Positions 16,601-26,093 of a stretch of 64,000 nt of DNA are shown here, piece after piece. The position numbers were made by a program, and so were the translations under genes. A model generated the notes under the pieces. It was not told the DNA's origin. It was given only the letters and a program-made list of their open reading frames with translations, and did no database searches. This DNA comes from Embleya sp045207785. Lineage in GTDB: Bacteria > Actinomycetota > Actinomycetes > Streptomycetales > Streptomycetaceae. Where the stretch lies: assembly GCF_045207785.1 (NCBI RefSeq), contig NZ_CP108776.1, positions 4,340,001 to 4,404,000 on the forward strand, read 5' to 3'. Numbering within the stretch: position 1 is the stretch's first letter; every line of letters starts with the position of its first letter.

Positions 16601-18928
16601 GTTCCTCCTGCGCCGTACCCAGCCCGATACGTGCCAGCCCAGTTCCAGCAGCGCCGCGCCGACCACCGCGATGCCCACCGCGGTCCCGTTGTTGCCCTGG
16701 TGCTGGGGGTACAGCGCGAAGAAGTCGGCCACGAAGGGGATGTACAGCGCCATCAGGAACGCCGCGCCCATCGCCGCGATCAGCGCGATCCGCCACCACG
16801 TGTACGGGCGCGCGACGATCGCCAGGATCCAGATCGCGACCAGGAAGAGCGTGATCACGGCGGAGGTGCGGTCCTGGGCGAGGTTCGAGCCGTGGTCGAG
16901 GTGCGCGAGCCAGTAGGACAGGAACGTGACCAGAGCCGCGACCACGCCGCCGGGGATCGCGAAGCGCAGGACGCGCGGGACGAAGCCGGCGCGGGCGCGT
17001 TCGGCGTTGGGCGCCAGGGCGAGGAAGAACGCCGGCACGCCGATCGTCAACGAGCCGATCAGGGTCAGGTGCCGCGGCAGGAACGGGAACACCACGCCCA
17101 CGACGCCGGTCAGCAGGGACAGCAGCAGCGCGTAGACGGTTTTGGTCAGGAACAGGTTCGCGACCCGCTCGATGTTGCCGATCACCCGGCGGCCCTCGGC
17201 GACCACCGACGGCAGCGTCGCGAAGCTGTTGTCCAGGAGCACGATCTGCGCGACCGCGCGGCTCGCGCCGCTGCCCGAGCCCATCGCGACGCCGATGTCG
17301 GCGTCCTTGAGCGCGAGCACGTCGTTGACGCCGTCGCCGGTCATCGCGACCGTGTGCCCCGTCGACTGGAGGGCCGTGACCATCTCGCGCTTCTGCCGCG
17401 GGGTGACCCGGCCGAAGACGGTGCCGTCCTCCAACGCCCGGGCGAGTTCGGCGCGGTCCGCGGGCAGCCGGCGGGCGTCCACCGGGTGGTCGGCGCCCGC
17501 GAGGCCGAGCCCCGCCGCGACCGCGCCGACCGAGAGCGCGTTGTCGCCGGAGACGACCTTGGTCGCGACGTCCTGGGCCGCGAAGTAGCGCAGCGTCGCG
17601 GCGGCGTCCGGGCGCACCCGCTGTTCGAGCACCACCAGCGCGACCGGACGAGCCCGGGTGCCGGCGTCGTCGGTGAGCTCGTCGGCGGTCGCCAGGAGCA
17701 GTACGCGCAGGCCCCGCGCGCCCAGTTCGTCCACGTCGGTGAGCACCGGGTGGCCGTTGGGGAGGAGCACGTCGGGCGCGCCGAGCAGCCACGTGCCGCG
17801 GTCCGCGAAGCTCGCGCCGCTCCACTTGCGGGCCGACGAGAACGCCGCCACGTCGGTGACCTGCCAGCCGACCGGCGCGGGGTAGGCGTCCACGATCGCC
17901 TGGAGGCTCGCGTTCGGGCGCGGGTCACCGGCGCCCAGCGCGCCGAGCGCCTCGGCGATCGGGAGCGCGGCGTCGAGCGGTCGGACCTCGCCGACGTCCA
18001 TGCCGCCCTCGGTGAGCGTGCCGGTCTTGTCCAGGCAGACCACGTCCACCCGGGCCAGGCCCTCGATCGCCGGCAACTCCTGGACCAGGCACCGCTTGCG
18101 GCCGAGCCGGACCACGCCGACCGCGAAGGCGACCGAGGTCAGCAGCATCAGGCCCTCGGGGACCATGGTGACCAGGCCCGCGACCATGCCGCGCAGCGCG
18201 TTCGGCAGACCCTCGTCGGTCCTGAGCTGACTGATGATCAGCAGGATCCCGACCGGGAGCATGAGCCAGGTCACATAGGTGAGGATCCGGTCGAGCCCCT
18301 TGCGCAGCTCGGAGTCGACCAGCGTGAACCGGCCGGCCTCCGCGGCGAGCTCGGCGGCGTACGCGTCGCGGCCGACCCGGGTCGCCCGGAACGCGCCGTT
18401 GCCGGCGGCCACGAAGCTGCCCGACAACACCGGATCGCCGACCTTCTTGCGCACCGGGTCCGACTCGCCGGTCAGCAGCGACTCGTCGAGTTCGAGCGCG
18501 TCGACCTCCAGCACCTCGCCGTCCACGAGGACCTGCTCGCCGGCGCCGAGTTCGCACACGTCGTCCAGGACCAGTTCGCGCGCCGACAGCTCGGCGGTCC
18601 GCCCGTCGCGGCGCACGCGCGGCCTGGCCTCGCCGACCACGGCCAGCGCGTCCAGGGTCCGCTTCGCGCGCAGTTCCTGGACGACGCCGATCGCCGTGTT
18701 GGCGACGATGACCAGGCCGAACAGGCCGTCCTGGATCGGGCCGACGATCAGGATCACCACGAACAGCGTGCCGATGATCGCGTTGAACCTGGTGAAGACG
18801 TTGCCCCGGACGATCTCCGCGACGCTGCGGGAGGCTCGCGCCGGCACGTCGTTGACGCGGCCGTCCGCGACCCGTTCCGCGACATCCGAGGCGGTCAGCC
18901 CGGTGATGGTGGCGGGGGCATCGATCAT
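16583..18928 (-). CDS. P-type cation-transporting ATPase, CtpE-like
   Basis: Membrane ATPase of 781 residues that forms a phospho-Asp intermediate. Seen in order: actuator motif TGES (153-156), membrane metal-site motif MVPEGL (255-260), phosphorylation motif DKTGT (D300), nucleotide-domain KWSG, hinge TGDGVNDVLALKDADIGVAMG region and six C-terminal helices. The PEGL sequence and overall shape resemble mycobacterial CtpE, described as a calcium transporter, more than heavy-metal (CPC) pumps. No N-terminal metal-binding domain is present. Substrate is therefore probably Ca or Mg, by inference. Confidence 0.9.
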   Translation of the reverse strand: MIDAPATITGLTASDVAERVADGRVNDVPARASRSVAEIVRGNVFTRFNAIIGTLFVVILIVGPIQDGLFGLVIVANTAIGVVQELRAKRTLDALAVVGEARPRVRRDGRTAELSARELVLDDVCELGAGEQVLVDGEVLEVDALELDESLLTGESDPVRKKVGDPVLSGSFVAAGNGAFRATRVGRDAYAAELAAEAGRFTLVDSELRKGLDRILTYVTWLMLPVGILLIISQLRTDEGLPNALRGMVAGLVTMVPEGLMLLTSVAFAVGVVRLGRKRCLVQELPAIEGLARVDVVCLDKTGTLTEGGMDVGEVRPLDAALPIAEALGALGAGDPRPNASLQAIVDAYPAPVGWQVTDVAAFSSARKWSGASFADRGTWLLGAPDVLLPNGHPVLTDVDELGARGLRVLLLATADELTDDAGTRARPVALVVLEQRVRPDAAATLRYFAAQDVATKVVSGDNALSVGAVAAGLGLAGADHPVDARRLPADRAELARALEDGTVFGRVTPRQKREMVTALQSTGHTVAMTGDGVNDVLALKDADIGVAMGSGSGASRAVAQIVLLDNSFATLPSVVAEGRRVIGNIERVANLFLTKTVYALLLSLLTGVVGVVFPFLPRHLTLIGSLTIGVPAFFLALAPNAERARAGFVPRVLRFAIPGGVVAALVTFLSYWLAHLDHGSNLAQDRTSAVITLFLVAIWILAIVARPYTWWRIALIAAMGAAFLMALYIPFVADFFALYPQHQGNNGTAVGIAVVGAALLELGWHVSGWVRRRRNGDVRA

Positions 18929-18974
18929 GCCCTGAAGCTACGTCAGTTAATGTCTGATTTTGCGGTGATTTTTG

Positions 18975-19736
18975 CTAGTCCTCGCGCGCGTTTTGCAGCC
19001 TGCGGCAGTACCAGAGCCCGAACAGGCCCAGACCCGCACCGGCCAGCGCGCACCACGGCCACCAGCCGTGGCCGTCCTGTTCGAGTGTGTCGCGCTGGAA
19101 CCACGCGACGACGAACAGCGTGAACCAGATCAGGCTGCCCGCGGAGACGAGCTTGATGATGTCGCCCTCGAGCGGCGGCGGGGCGGGGCGCATGCCGGTC
19201 CCCGGATCGGCGGTCGCGGCCGCGGCGGGGCGGTCGGCGGGCTCGTCCGGGTCGTCCGGCTCGTCGGCGACCGCGGCGAACTCGGCGGTGTGGCCGCCGA
19301 GCGCCGGGTCGGTGCTCGGGTCGTACGCGCTCGCGCCGTAGGCGGCCGCCTCGTAGGACTCGGGTCGGTAGGGCTCGGCCGCGAAGGGCTCCGGCTCGTA
19401 GGTCGCGGGCGGCGGGTACGACTCCGGCTCGTAGGACTCCGGCTCGTACGACTCGGGCCGGTACGCCCCCGGGTGGGAGGGCTGCGGCTCGGGCGACTCG
19501 GTTCCGTACGCGTTCGGGTCGTACGCCGTCGGGTCGTACGTCGCGGGGTCGTAGGCCGCGGGATCGTACGGCTCGGATCCGTACGTCGCGTACTCGCCGC
19601 TGCCGTAGGAGCCGGCGTCGAAGGAGTCGTCGACGTGGCCCGATTCCGGGTTCGGGGACGCGTCCGGGTGCGCCGCACCCGTGTCGTTCGGATCCGGCGA
19701 GGTACGCCGTCGTTTCCCGCTCCCGTGCCTGCTCAC
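18975..19736 (-). CDS. DUF2530 membrane protein with Tyr/Pro-rich repeat domain
   Basis: 253 residues. The C-terminal ~75 residues match DUF2530: PPPLEGDIIKLVSAG then two hydrophobic helices (SLIWFTLFVVAWF and WCALAGAGLGLFGLWYC). The N-terminal ~170 residues are low-complexity, with short repeats of the type AYDP, ESYEPE and PYRPESY, about twenty Tyr and many Pro, Glu and Asp. This part is predicted to be disordered and cytoplasmic. The GTG at 19736 is tentative; no ribosome-binding site is visible. Divergent from the nucleobase permease gene. Confidence 0.78.
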   Translation of the reverse strand: MSRHGSGKRRRTSPDPNDTGAAHPDASPNPESGHVDDSFDAGSYGSGEYATYGSEPYDPAAYDPATYDPTAYDPNAYGTESPEPQPSHPGAYRPESYEPESYEPESYPPPATYEPEPFAAEPYRPESYEAAAYGASAYDPSTDPALGGHTAEFAAVADEPDDPDEPADRPAAAATADPGTGMRPAPPPLEGDIIKLVSAGSLIWFTLFVVAWFQRDTLEQDGHGWWPWCALAGAGLGLFGLWYCRRLQNARED

Positions 19737-19913
19737 GAAAGACAAGGCTACTTGGCCGCCGATTCGGTGCCCGCGTGTGCCCCGACGACTGTGCGGAGGG
19801 ACCGGTTCCCGATTCGGGTAGGCGTCTGGCACCCTTTCAAGGTCTCCCGGCAACGTCCCCACCGATGCCGTGCGCGTGTCTCGACTCCCCGTTCCCACGC
19901 TCCGAGGATCCGC

Positions 19914-21377
19914 ATGTCCCCGCAGGCCGCCGTCGCGACCGACAAGACCGCTCCCGAGGTCGACCCGACCACGAGGAACGGCCTCGACCGCTTCTTCAAG
20001 ATCTCCGAGCGCGGTTCCACGCCGTTGCGCGAGGTACGCGGCGGGCTCGCCACATTCTTCGCGATGGCGTACATCGTCGTCTTGAATCCCATCATCCTTG
20101 CCTCGGCCGAGGACAAGTACCACGAGCACCTGTCCCAGCCGCAGCTGGTCACCGCGACCGTCCTGGTCGCCGCGGTGATGACGATCCTGATGGGCCTGAT
20201 CGGCAACATGCCGCTCGCGCTCGCGGCCGGCCTCGGCATCAACGCCATGGTCGCGTTCCAGATCGCGCCGCAGGTGAGCTGGGACGAGGCGATGGGCCTG
20301 GTGGTCCTGGAGGGCATCGGACTGTTGATCCTGGCCGCCACCGGGCTGCGCGAGGCGATCATGAACGCGATCCCGCTCGCGCTCAAGCAGGCCATCGGGG
20401 TCGGCATCGGGCTGTTCGTGACCCTGGTGGGCCTGGTCAGCGCGGGCGTCGTGACCCGGGTTCCGGACGCCGCGAACACCACCGTGCCGGTCGCGCTCGG
20501 TTCCGGCGGCACGCTCAAGGGCTGGCCGGCCCTCGTCTTCTGCTTCGGCCTCGTGCTCACGTTCGTGCTGCTCGTGCGCAAGGTGTCCGGCTCGATCCTG
20601 ATCGGCATGGTCGCGTCGACGGTCCTCGCGGTGGTCGTGCATCACGCCGCGGGGCTGGACCGGGCGGACTGGGGCCTGACCGCGCCCGAGGCCGACGGCG
20701 TGGTGGACACCCCCGACTTCGGGCTGATCGGTGACGTCGACCTGGTCGGCGCGTTCGGTCAGGTCGGCTTCATCTCCGCGTCGCTGCTGATCTTCACGCT
20801 GCTGCTGTCGAACTTCTTCGACGGCATGGGCACGATCATCGGCGTGGGCCGCGAGGCGGGACTGCTGGACGCGCAGGGCAAGGTGCCGGGGCTGGGCCGG
20901 ATCCTCACCGTGGAGTCGGTCGGCGCGATCGCCGGCGGCGGCGCGTCGGCGTCGTCCAACACGGTCTTCGTCGAGTCCACGGCGGGGGTCGGCGAAGGCG
21001 CGCGGACGGGGCTGGCCAACATCGTCACGGGCGGCCTGTTCGCGCTCGCGCTGCTGTTCACGCCGCTCGCGAAGCTGGTGCCGGCGCAGGCGGCGACGCC
21101 GGCGCTGGTCGTGGTCGGCGCGTTGATGATGGCGCAGGTCAAGCACATCGACTGGGACGACGTGACGGTGGCCGTGCCGGCGTTCGCGACGATCGTGCTG
21201 ATGCCGTTCACGTACAGCATCACGACCGGGATCGGGGCGGGGTTCATCCTGTACGTGGTGCTCAAGGCTGCGACCGGGAAGGTGCGGGAGGTTCCGGTTT
21301 TGTTGTGGGTCGTGTCCGCGTTGTTCGTGGTGCACTTTGCGATTGATCCGGTGGAGCAGGTGCTCGGGGTCAAGTAG
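19914..21377 (+). CDS. NCS2-family nucleobase (guanine/hypoxanthine) permease
   Basis: Proton-coupled nucleobase transporter of the AzgA/GhxP branch of NCS2, 487 residues and about 14 helices. Motifs: RGGLATFFAMAYIVVLNPII near the start, GLGINAMVAF in TM3, SNFFDGMGTIIGVG in TM8 (acidic residue for substrate) and GGGASASSNTVFVESTAGV in TM10. The ATG at 19914 follows GAGG at 19903-19906. It likely imports purines. Its stop is followed directly by repeat cluster B. Confidence 0.92.
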   Translation: MSPQAAVATDKTAPEVDPTTRNGLDRFFKISERGSTPLREVRGGLATFFAMAYIVVLNPIILASAEDKYHEHLSQPQLVTATVLVAAVMTILMGLIGNMPLALAAGLGINAMVAFQIAPQVSWDEAMGLVVLEGIGLLILAATGLREAIMNAIPLALKQAIGVGIGLFVTLVGLVSAGVVTRVPDAANTTVPVALGSGGTLKGWPALVFCFGLVLTFVLLVRKVSGSILIGMVASTVLAVVVHHAAGLDRADWGLTAPEADGVVDTPDFGLIGDVDLVGAFGQVGFISASLLIFTLLLSNFFDGMGTIIGVGREAGLLDAQGKVPGLGRILTVESVGAIAGGGASASSNTVFVESTAGVGEGARTGLANIVTGGLFALALLFTPLAKLVPAQAATPALVVVGALMMAQVKHIDWDDVTVAVPAFATIVLMPFTYSITTGIGAGFILYVVLKAATGKVREVPVLLWVVSALFVVHFAIDPVEQVLGVK

Positions 21378-21388
21378 GGCCGGGGTGG

Positions 21389-21656
21389 CCTCAATCGCCG
21401 GCCGGGCTGGTTTTGGCCTCAAGCGCCGGCCGGGCTGGGTGGGCTCGGCCCATGCCTTTGTCCTCAAGCGCCGGACGGGCTGGGTGGGCTCGGCCCATGC
21501 CTTTGTCCTCAAGCGCCGGACGGGCTGGGTGGGCTCGGCCCATGCCTTTGTCCTCAAGCGCCGGACGGGCTGGGTGTGGGCCTTGTCACGGGGTCCTCAA
21601 ACGCCGGACGGGCTGAGGTGGCCTCGTCACGGGGTCCTCAAGCGCCTGATGGATCG
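21389..21656 (+). repeat. Repeat cluster B: six 21-bp elements plus one decayed copy
   Basis: Copies of the CCTCAAGCGCCGGACGGGCTG element start at 21389, 21417, 21462, 21507, 21552 and 21595, with a degenerate copy at 21636. The three at 21462-21572 are 45 bp apart with an identical 24-base spacer. Same orientation as clusters A and C. The array fills the 317-bp gap between the convergent permease and AfsR-like genes; no gene is seen in it. Confidence 0.92.
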
Positions 21657-21694
21657 CTTACGGCCGCTTACCGTCCCACCGGAGCCCGACCCGT

Positions 21695-24106
21695 TCACCC
21701 GGCCGGGACCGGCGGCACGTATCCCAACTCGACCAGCGCGTCCTCGCGCGACATCGTGACTCCGCGCTCGTACGCGCTCGCGAACGCCCGGTCGCCGATC
21801 AGCGCCCGGGCGCCCGCGGTGACCCGGTCCACGTCCGGATCCCCGGTCGCGCGCGCCCCGCGCAGCGCCGCGCCGATGCCCAGGAACAGCGCGGCCCGCT
21901 CGCCGTTGCCGTCGAGCAGGTCGGCGCCCGCCAAGCCCTCGGCCGCCTCCGATGCCACCGGCACGATTCCGCCGCCGATCACCACCCCGAGCGCCTCGCG
22001 ATGCCGCGTCCGGGCCCCGCGCGCGTTGCCCTCCGCCTCGGCGACCCGGCCGAGCGCCACCAGCACCGCCGCACGCGTCGTGCCGGAGGTCACCCACCCG
22101 CTGACGCAGCCCTTGAGCGCGAGCATCAACAACCGATGCCCCTCGGCGACGTCCCCGCGCAGCCGGGCCAGATTGCCCAGCCCGAGTCGGGCCCCCGCGA
22201 GGCCGCCCGCGGTGCGCGCGCGCCGGGCGGTCTCGGCGGCGCGTTCGTACTCGACGGTCGCCGCGTCGAAGGCGCCGCCGCGGACCAGTCGAGCCGCACG
22301 CCGACAGAGCAGGTCGGCGGTGTCCTCCACGGCGTCCAGGAGCGTGAGCAGGTCGAGCGCCTCGTCCGACAGCGCGTCCGCCCGCGCGGTGTCGCCGCGC
22401 CAGTCGGCGAAGTCGGCCAGCTGTTCGAGAGACGTGGCCAGCCCCCAGCGCTCGCCGACACCGCGGAAGCCCGCCGCGGCCGCCTCGAACATCGACTCGG
22501 CCTCCGCCGAGCCGCCGCCGCCGTACAGCAGCACGTAGCCCGCACCGAGCCGGTACAGCGCCTGCGACCACGGATCGGGCCCGATCGTCCGCGGATCGGC
22601 GGCCTCCACCACGTCGCTCGGTCCCGTCGACATCGCCCACAGGTAGGTCAGGAGCGGTTGCCTGGGGGCCTCGGTCCGGTCGCGCATCATCGCCTCGGCG
22701 CGCTCCACGTGGGCCCGGAGCCGGTCGTCGATCGAGGGCGCCGCGCCCATGGCGTACACGACGCACAGGACGTACGCGTCGTCGAGCGCGCGCGGATCGT
22801 CCGCCGGTGCCAGGCGGGCGGGCGCGTCGGCCCCGATCGCGTCGAGCAGGTCGTTCGCGGGCGCGGTGGCCTCGCTGCGCTGTCCGCGCATCCACCAGTA
22901 GGCGGTCAGCGCCGAGATCATCAGCATCGCGCGCGCGGGATTCGTGCGGACCGAGCGGTGCAGTGCGGCGAGCAGGTTGTCGTGCTCGGCCACCAGCCTG
23001 TCCCGCCACACCAGTTGCTCGGCGCGTCGCAGGTACGGATCGGCGACGCGGGCGAGTTCGGCGTAGTGGCGGGCGTGTGCCTTGTACAGCGCGTCGGCCT
23101 CGCCGGCCTCGGCGAGCCGCTCGGCGCAGAACTCGCGGATCGTGTCGAGCAGGCGGTATCGGCCGTTGCCCGGGGCGTCCACGAGCGACTTGTCGGCCAG
23201 GCTCTGCAGGAGTTCGTCGGCGTCCTCCGCATCGAGGCCGCACACGCCCGCCACCGCGTCGAGCGTGAACGTGCCCGCGAACACCGGGAGTCGCCGGGCC
23301 AGTTCGCGCTCGGCCTCGTCGAGCAACCCCCAGCTCCACTCGACCACCGCGTGCAGTGTGCGGTGTCGGGCCACCGCCGTGCGGTCGCCGCGCGAGAGCA
23401 GCCGGAAGCGGTCGGCCAAGCGGAGCGCGACCTCGTCGATCGACAGCGAACGCAGTCGGGCCGCGGCCAGTTCGATCGCCAGCGGCAGCCCGTCGAGGCC
23501 GGCGCACACCCGCAGGATCGGCCCGAGCGTGTCGGCGTCCGCGGTGAACCCGGGGCGCACCGCCGCGGCGCGCTCGACGAACAGCCGCACCGCCGGGTAG
23601 TCGAGCGCGCCCTCGGGGGTGCTGTCCTCTGGCGCGACGGCGAGCGGGGCGAGTGGGCACAGCGACTCGCCGGTGATCCCGAGCGCCTCGCGGCTGGTGG
23701 CCGTCAGCGCGCGGCGGCCGGCCGCGGCGAGCCGGGTGAAGCGGTGCGCGTCCACGTCGTCGGGGTCGACGGCGAGTAGGTAGCCCGCCGGATGGAACTC
23801 GATCGGCCCGTCGGGCCGGGCGCCGGTGCGCAGGCTGCGCCGGAGCCGGGAGACCTGCGACTGGAGCGCGTTGGCGACCCCGGTCGGCAGGTCCTGCCCG
23901 TACAGGTCGTCGATCAGTTGCTCGGTGGTGACGACACGACCGGCGTTGAGCAGGAGGAGCGCGAGGAGCGAACGTTGACGCGGGCCGCCGACGGCGACCT
24001 GATCCCCGTCGGCGGTGCGGATGTCCATGGGGCCCAGGATGCGGAACGTCACCGGGCGATTGTGGCCCACGAGCGGGGTCCGGAATATCTCCGCGACCGA
24101 ATCCAT
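21695..24106 (-). CDS. AfsR/SARP-like regulator lacking Walker motifs
   Basis: 803-residue transcription regulator. Residues ~18-113 are the OmpR-like winged helix of SARP proteins (FRILGPMDIR, GPRQRSLLALLLLNAGR, NALQSQVSRLRRSLR). Normally the bacterial transcription-activation domain and an NB-ARC ATPase follow. Here HRFTRLAAAGRR (121-132) runs straight into LTATSREALGITGE, which is the segment after Walker B, then GLPLAIELAAARLRSL and a TPR-rich tail. The bulk of the activation domain, Walker A and Walker B are therefore missing without a frame break. It may be a natural internal deletion or an assembly collapse. Divergent from marR. Confidence 0.82.
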   Translation of the reverse strand: MDSVAEIFRTPLVGHNRPVTFRILGPMDIRTADGDQVAVGGPRQRSLLALLLLNAGRVVTTEQLIDDLYGQDLPTGVANALQSQVSRLRRSLRTGARPDGPIEFHPAGYLLAVDPDDVDAHRFTRLAAAGRRALTATSREALGITGESLCPLAPLAVAPEDSTPEGALDYPAVRLFVERAAAVRPGFTADADTLGPILRVCAGLDGLPLAIELAAARLRSLSIDEVALRLADRFRLLSRGDRTAVARHRTLHAVVEWSWGLLDEAERELARRLPVFAGTFTLDAVAGVCGLDAEDADELLQSLADKSLVDAPGNGRYRLLDTIREFCAERLAEAGEADALYKAHARHYAELARVADPYLRRAEQLVWRDRLVAEHDNLLAALHRSVRTNPARAMLMISALTAYWWMRGQRSEATAPANDLLDAIGADAPARLAPADDPRALDDAYVLCVVYAMGAAPSIDDRLRAHVERAEAMMRDRTEAPRQPLLTYLWAMSTGPSDVVEAADPRTIGPDPWSQALYRLGAGYVLLYGGGGSAEAESMFEAAAAGFRGVGERWGLATSLEQLADFADWRGDTARADALSDEALDLLTLLDAVEDTADLLCRRAARLVRGGAFDAATVEYERAAETARRARTAGGLAGARLGLGNLARLRGDVAEGHRLLMLALKGCVSGWVTSGTTRAAVLVALGRVAEAEGNARGARTRHREALGVVIGGGIVPVASEAAEGLAGADLLDGNGERAALFLGIGAALRGARATGDPDVDRVTAGARALIGDRAFASAYERGVTMSREDALVELGYVPPVPAG

Positions 24107-24110
24107 TGGA

Positions 24111-24138
24111 AGTTAGCGAGAGTAAAGAGTTAAGCTAA
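24111..24138. promoter_or_regulatory. AT-rich divergent operator, AfsR-like / MarR
   Basis: Only 37 bp separate the two divergent start codons. The segment contains inverted TTAGC (24113-24117) and GCTAA (24134-24138), and direct AGTTAGC / AGTTAAGC copies. It is the most AT-rich stretch nearby and probably holds both promoters and a MarR site. Confidence 0.5.
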
Positions 24139-24143
24139 GGAAC

Positions 24144-24575
24144 GTGTCCCTGTCCGAACCCGACCGCGCCACGGTGGCAGCCCTCCGTGCCTCGGTGTTG
24201 AAGCTCTCTCGTCGCCTGCGCAACCAGCGGGCCGACGAGACCCTGAGCCCCACGCAGCTCTCGGTGTTGACCGTGCTCGTCGTGCGCGGCGCCATGACTC
24301 CGGGCGAACTCGCCCGGCAGGAAAAGGTGCAGCCGCCGTCGATGACGCGCGTGATCGCCGGCCTGGAGGAACGCGGCCTGGTCCGGCGTGAACCGCACGC
24401 CGACGACCGCAGGCAGGTCGTGGTCTCCGCGACCGAGCCCGCCGCCGCCGTCGTCGAGGAGAACCGCAGGCTGGGCAACGCCTGGCTCGCGGAACACCTC
24501 GCGCAGCTCACGCCCGAGGAGAACGAGGCGTTGCGCGCGGCCCTGCCGGTGCTGGAGAAGCTGGCGCAGGCGTAG
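24144..24575 (+). CDS. MarR-family transcriptional regulator
   Basis: 143-residue winged-helix repressor. The helix-turn-helix spans LSPTQLSVLTVLVVRGAMTP to QPPSMTRVIAGLEERGLV, with the wing motif REPHADDRRQVVVSAT typical of MarR. Start GTG at 24144 with AAGGA 3-8 bases upstream. It precedes an MFS exporter on the same strand (96-bp gap); a MarR repressor controlling an adjacent efflux gene in response to a ligand is the usual arrangement. Confidence 0.92.
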   Translation: MSLSEPDRATVAALRASVLKLSRRLRNQRADETLSPTQLSVLTVLVVRGAMTPGELARQEKVQPPSMTRVIAGLEERGLVRREPHADDRRQVVVSATEPAAAVVEENRRLGNAWLAEHLAQLTPEENEALRAALPVLEKLAQA

Positions 24576-24671
24576 GGCCGGTGCGAGTCCGGCGCCCCGC
24601 GTCGCGGTTCGGTCGTACAGGGACGGGAGTTCATCCGGCCCAGGCCGATCCGTACGACGAAAGGGGAGCCC

Positions 24672-25985
24672 GTGGCGGCGACAGCCGGCACCTTCTCATC
24701 ACTTCGAAACCGCAACTTCCGGCTGTTCGCCATGGGCCAGACGGTGTCCAACACCGGTACCTGGATGCAACGCATCGCGCAGGACTGGCTCGTACTGCAG
24801 CTCACCGGCAGCGCGACCGCGCTCGGTGTCACCACCGGCCTCCAGTTCCTGCCCATGCTGCTGTTCGGCCTGTGGGGCGGCGTGATCGCCGACCGCTACC
24901 GCAAGCGGCTGCTGCTGATCGGCACGCAGACCGCGATGGGCCTGCTCGCCGCCGTGATGGCGGTGCTCGTGCTGAGCGACGCCGTGCAGGTGTGGCACGT
25001 GTGGCTGCTCGCGTTCGGGCTCGGCCTGGTGACCGCCGTCGACAATCCCGCGCGCCAGGCGTTCGTGATCGAGATGGTCGGTCGCAAGGACCTCGCCAAC
25101 GCGGTGAGCCTGAACTCGGCCAACTTCCAGCTCGCCCGGATCGTCGGACCCGCGGTGGGCGGCCTGCTGATCACCGCGATCGGTACCGGCTGGGTGTTCG
25201 CGGTCAACGCGGTGTCCTACATCGGTGTCCTGCTCGGCCTGTTGGCCATGCGCGAGGCCGAGCTGCGCACGATGCCGGTGGTGGCGCGCGAGAAGGGTCA
25301 ACTGCGCGAAGGACTCCGGTACGTCCGGGGCCGGCCCGATCTGCTCGTGGCGATCGCCCTGGTCGGCTTCATCGGCACCTTCGGGTACAACTTCGCGGTC
25401 ACCCTCGCGACCTTCTCCAACGACGTCTTCCACGCCGGACCGAGCTCGTTCGGACTCTTGAACACGGTGTTCGCGGTCGGTTCGCTCGCGGGCGCGCTGC
25501 TCGCCGCCCGGCGCGGCCCCACCCGGCTGCGGGTCCTGGTGGCCGCCGCGATCGCGTTCGGCCTGCTGGAGACGATCGCCGCGCTGATGCCGGGGTTCTG
25601 GAGCTTCGCACTGATCCTGGTGCCGATCGGGATCGCCGGTCTGACCTTCAACACGGCCGCGAACTCGACCGTGCAGCTCGGCAGCGACCCGGCGATGCGC
25701 GGCCGGGTGATGGGCATCTACATGCTGGTGTTCATGGGCGGTACGCCGCTCGGCGGCCCGCTGACCGGCTGGCTCGCGGAGAGCTTCGGACCGCGAACGG
25801 GTCTGCTCGTGGGCGGCCTGATCTCGCTGGCCGCCGCGCTCGTGGTCGGCGTCCTGCTCGCGCGGCACGCGGGGGTTCGGCTGCGGCCGAGCACGGTGGT
25901 CCGGGCGATGCGGCCGGTCGGGTCCGCCGACGGGGCTGTCGCGCCGACACGGTCCGAGTTCGGCAATCCCGTGGTCAAGACCTGA
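24672..25985 (+). CDS. MFS exporter
   Basis: 437-residue transporter of the MFS_3/EntS-like class with 10-12 helices. Typical features are RNFRLFAMGQTVSNTGTWMQ in TM1, ADRYRKR loop between TM2 and TM3, VDNPARQAFVIEMVG and GRVMGIYMLVFMGGTPLGGP. GTG at 24672 is preceded by AAGGGGAG. Located after marR and likely de-repressed by its ligand, so drug or toxic-metabolite efflux is the probable role. A second EntS-like paralogue lies at 38082. Confidence 0.9.
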   Translation: MAATAGTFSSLRNRNFRLFAMGQTVSNTGTWMQRIAQDWLVLQLTGSATALGVTTGLQFLPMLLFGLWGGVIADRYRKRLLLIGTQTAMGLLAAVMAVLVLSDAVQVWHVWLLAFGLGLVTAVDNPARQAFVIEMVGRKDLANAVSLNSANFQLARIVGPAVGGLLITAIGTGWVFAVNAVSYIGVLLGLLAMREAELRTMPVVAREKGQLREGLRYVRGRPDLLVAIALVGFIGTFGYNFAVTLATFSNDVFHAGPSSFGLLNTVFAVGSLAGALLAARRGPTRLRVLVAAAIAFGLLETIAALMPGFWSFALILVPIGIAGLTFNTAANSTVQLGSDPAMRGRVMGIYMLVFMGGTPLGGPLTGWLAESFGPRTGLLVGGLISLAAALVVGVLLARHAGVRLRPSTVVRAMRPVGSADGAVAPTRSEFGNPVVKT

Positions 25986-26093
25986 TAGAGCGTCAGCACG
26001 GGTGTGCGACAGGGTGGTTCTTGTCGCAGGATTCACGCCCTCGGGTGACCCAGACCATCGACACTCGACCCGGAACGCTGGAATCCTCGACAC

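Noticed and set aside
18972..19913. N-terminal 314-residue extension of the NCS2 permease frame
   Set aside because: It is antisense to the DUF2530 gene; the permease has its own ATG with GAGG at 19914.
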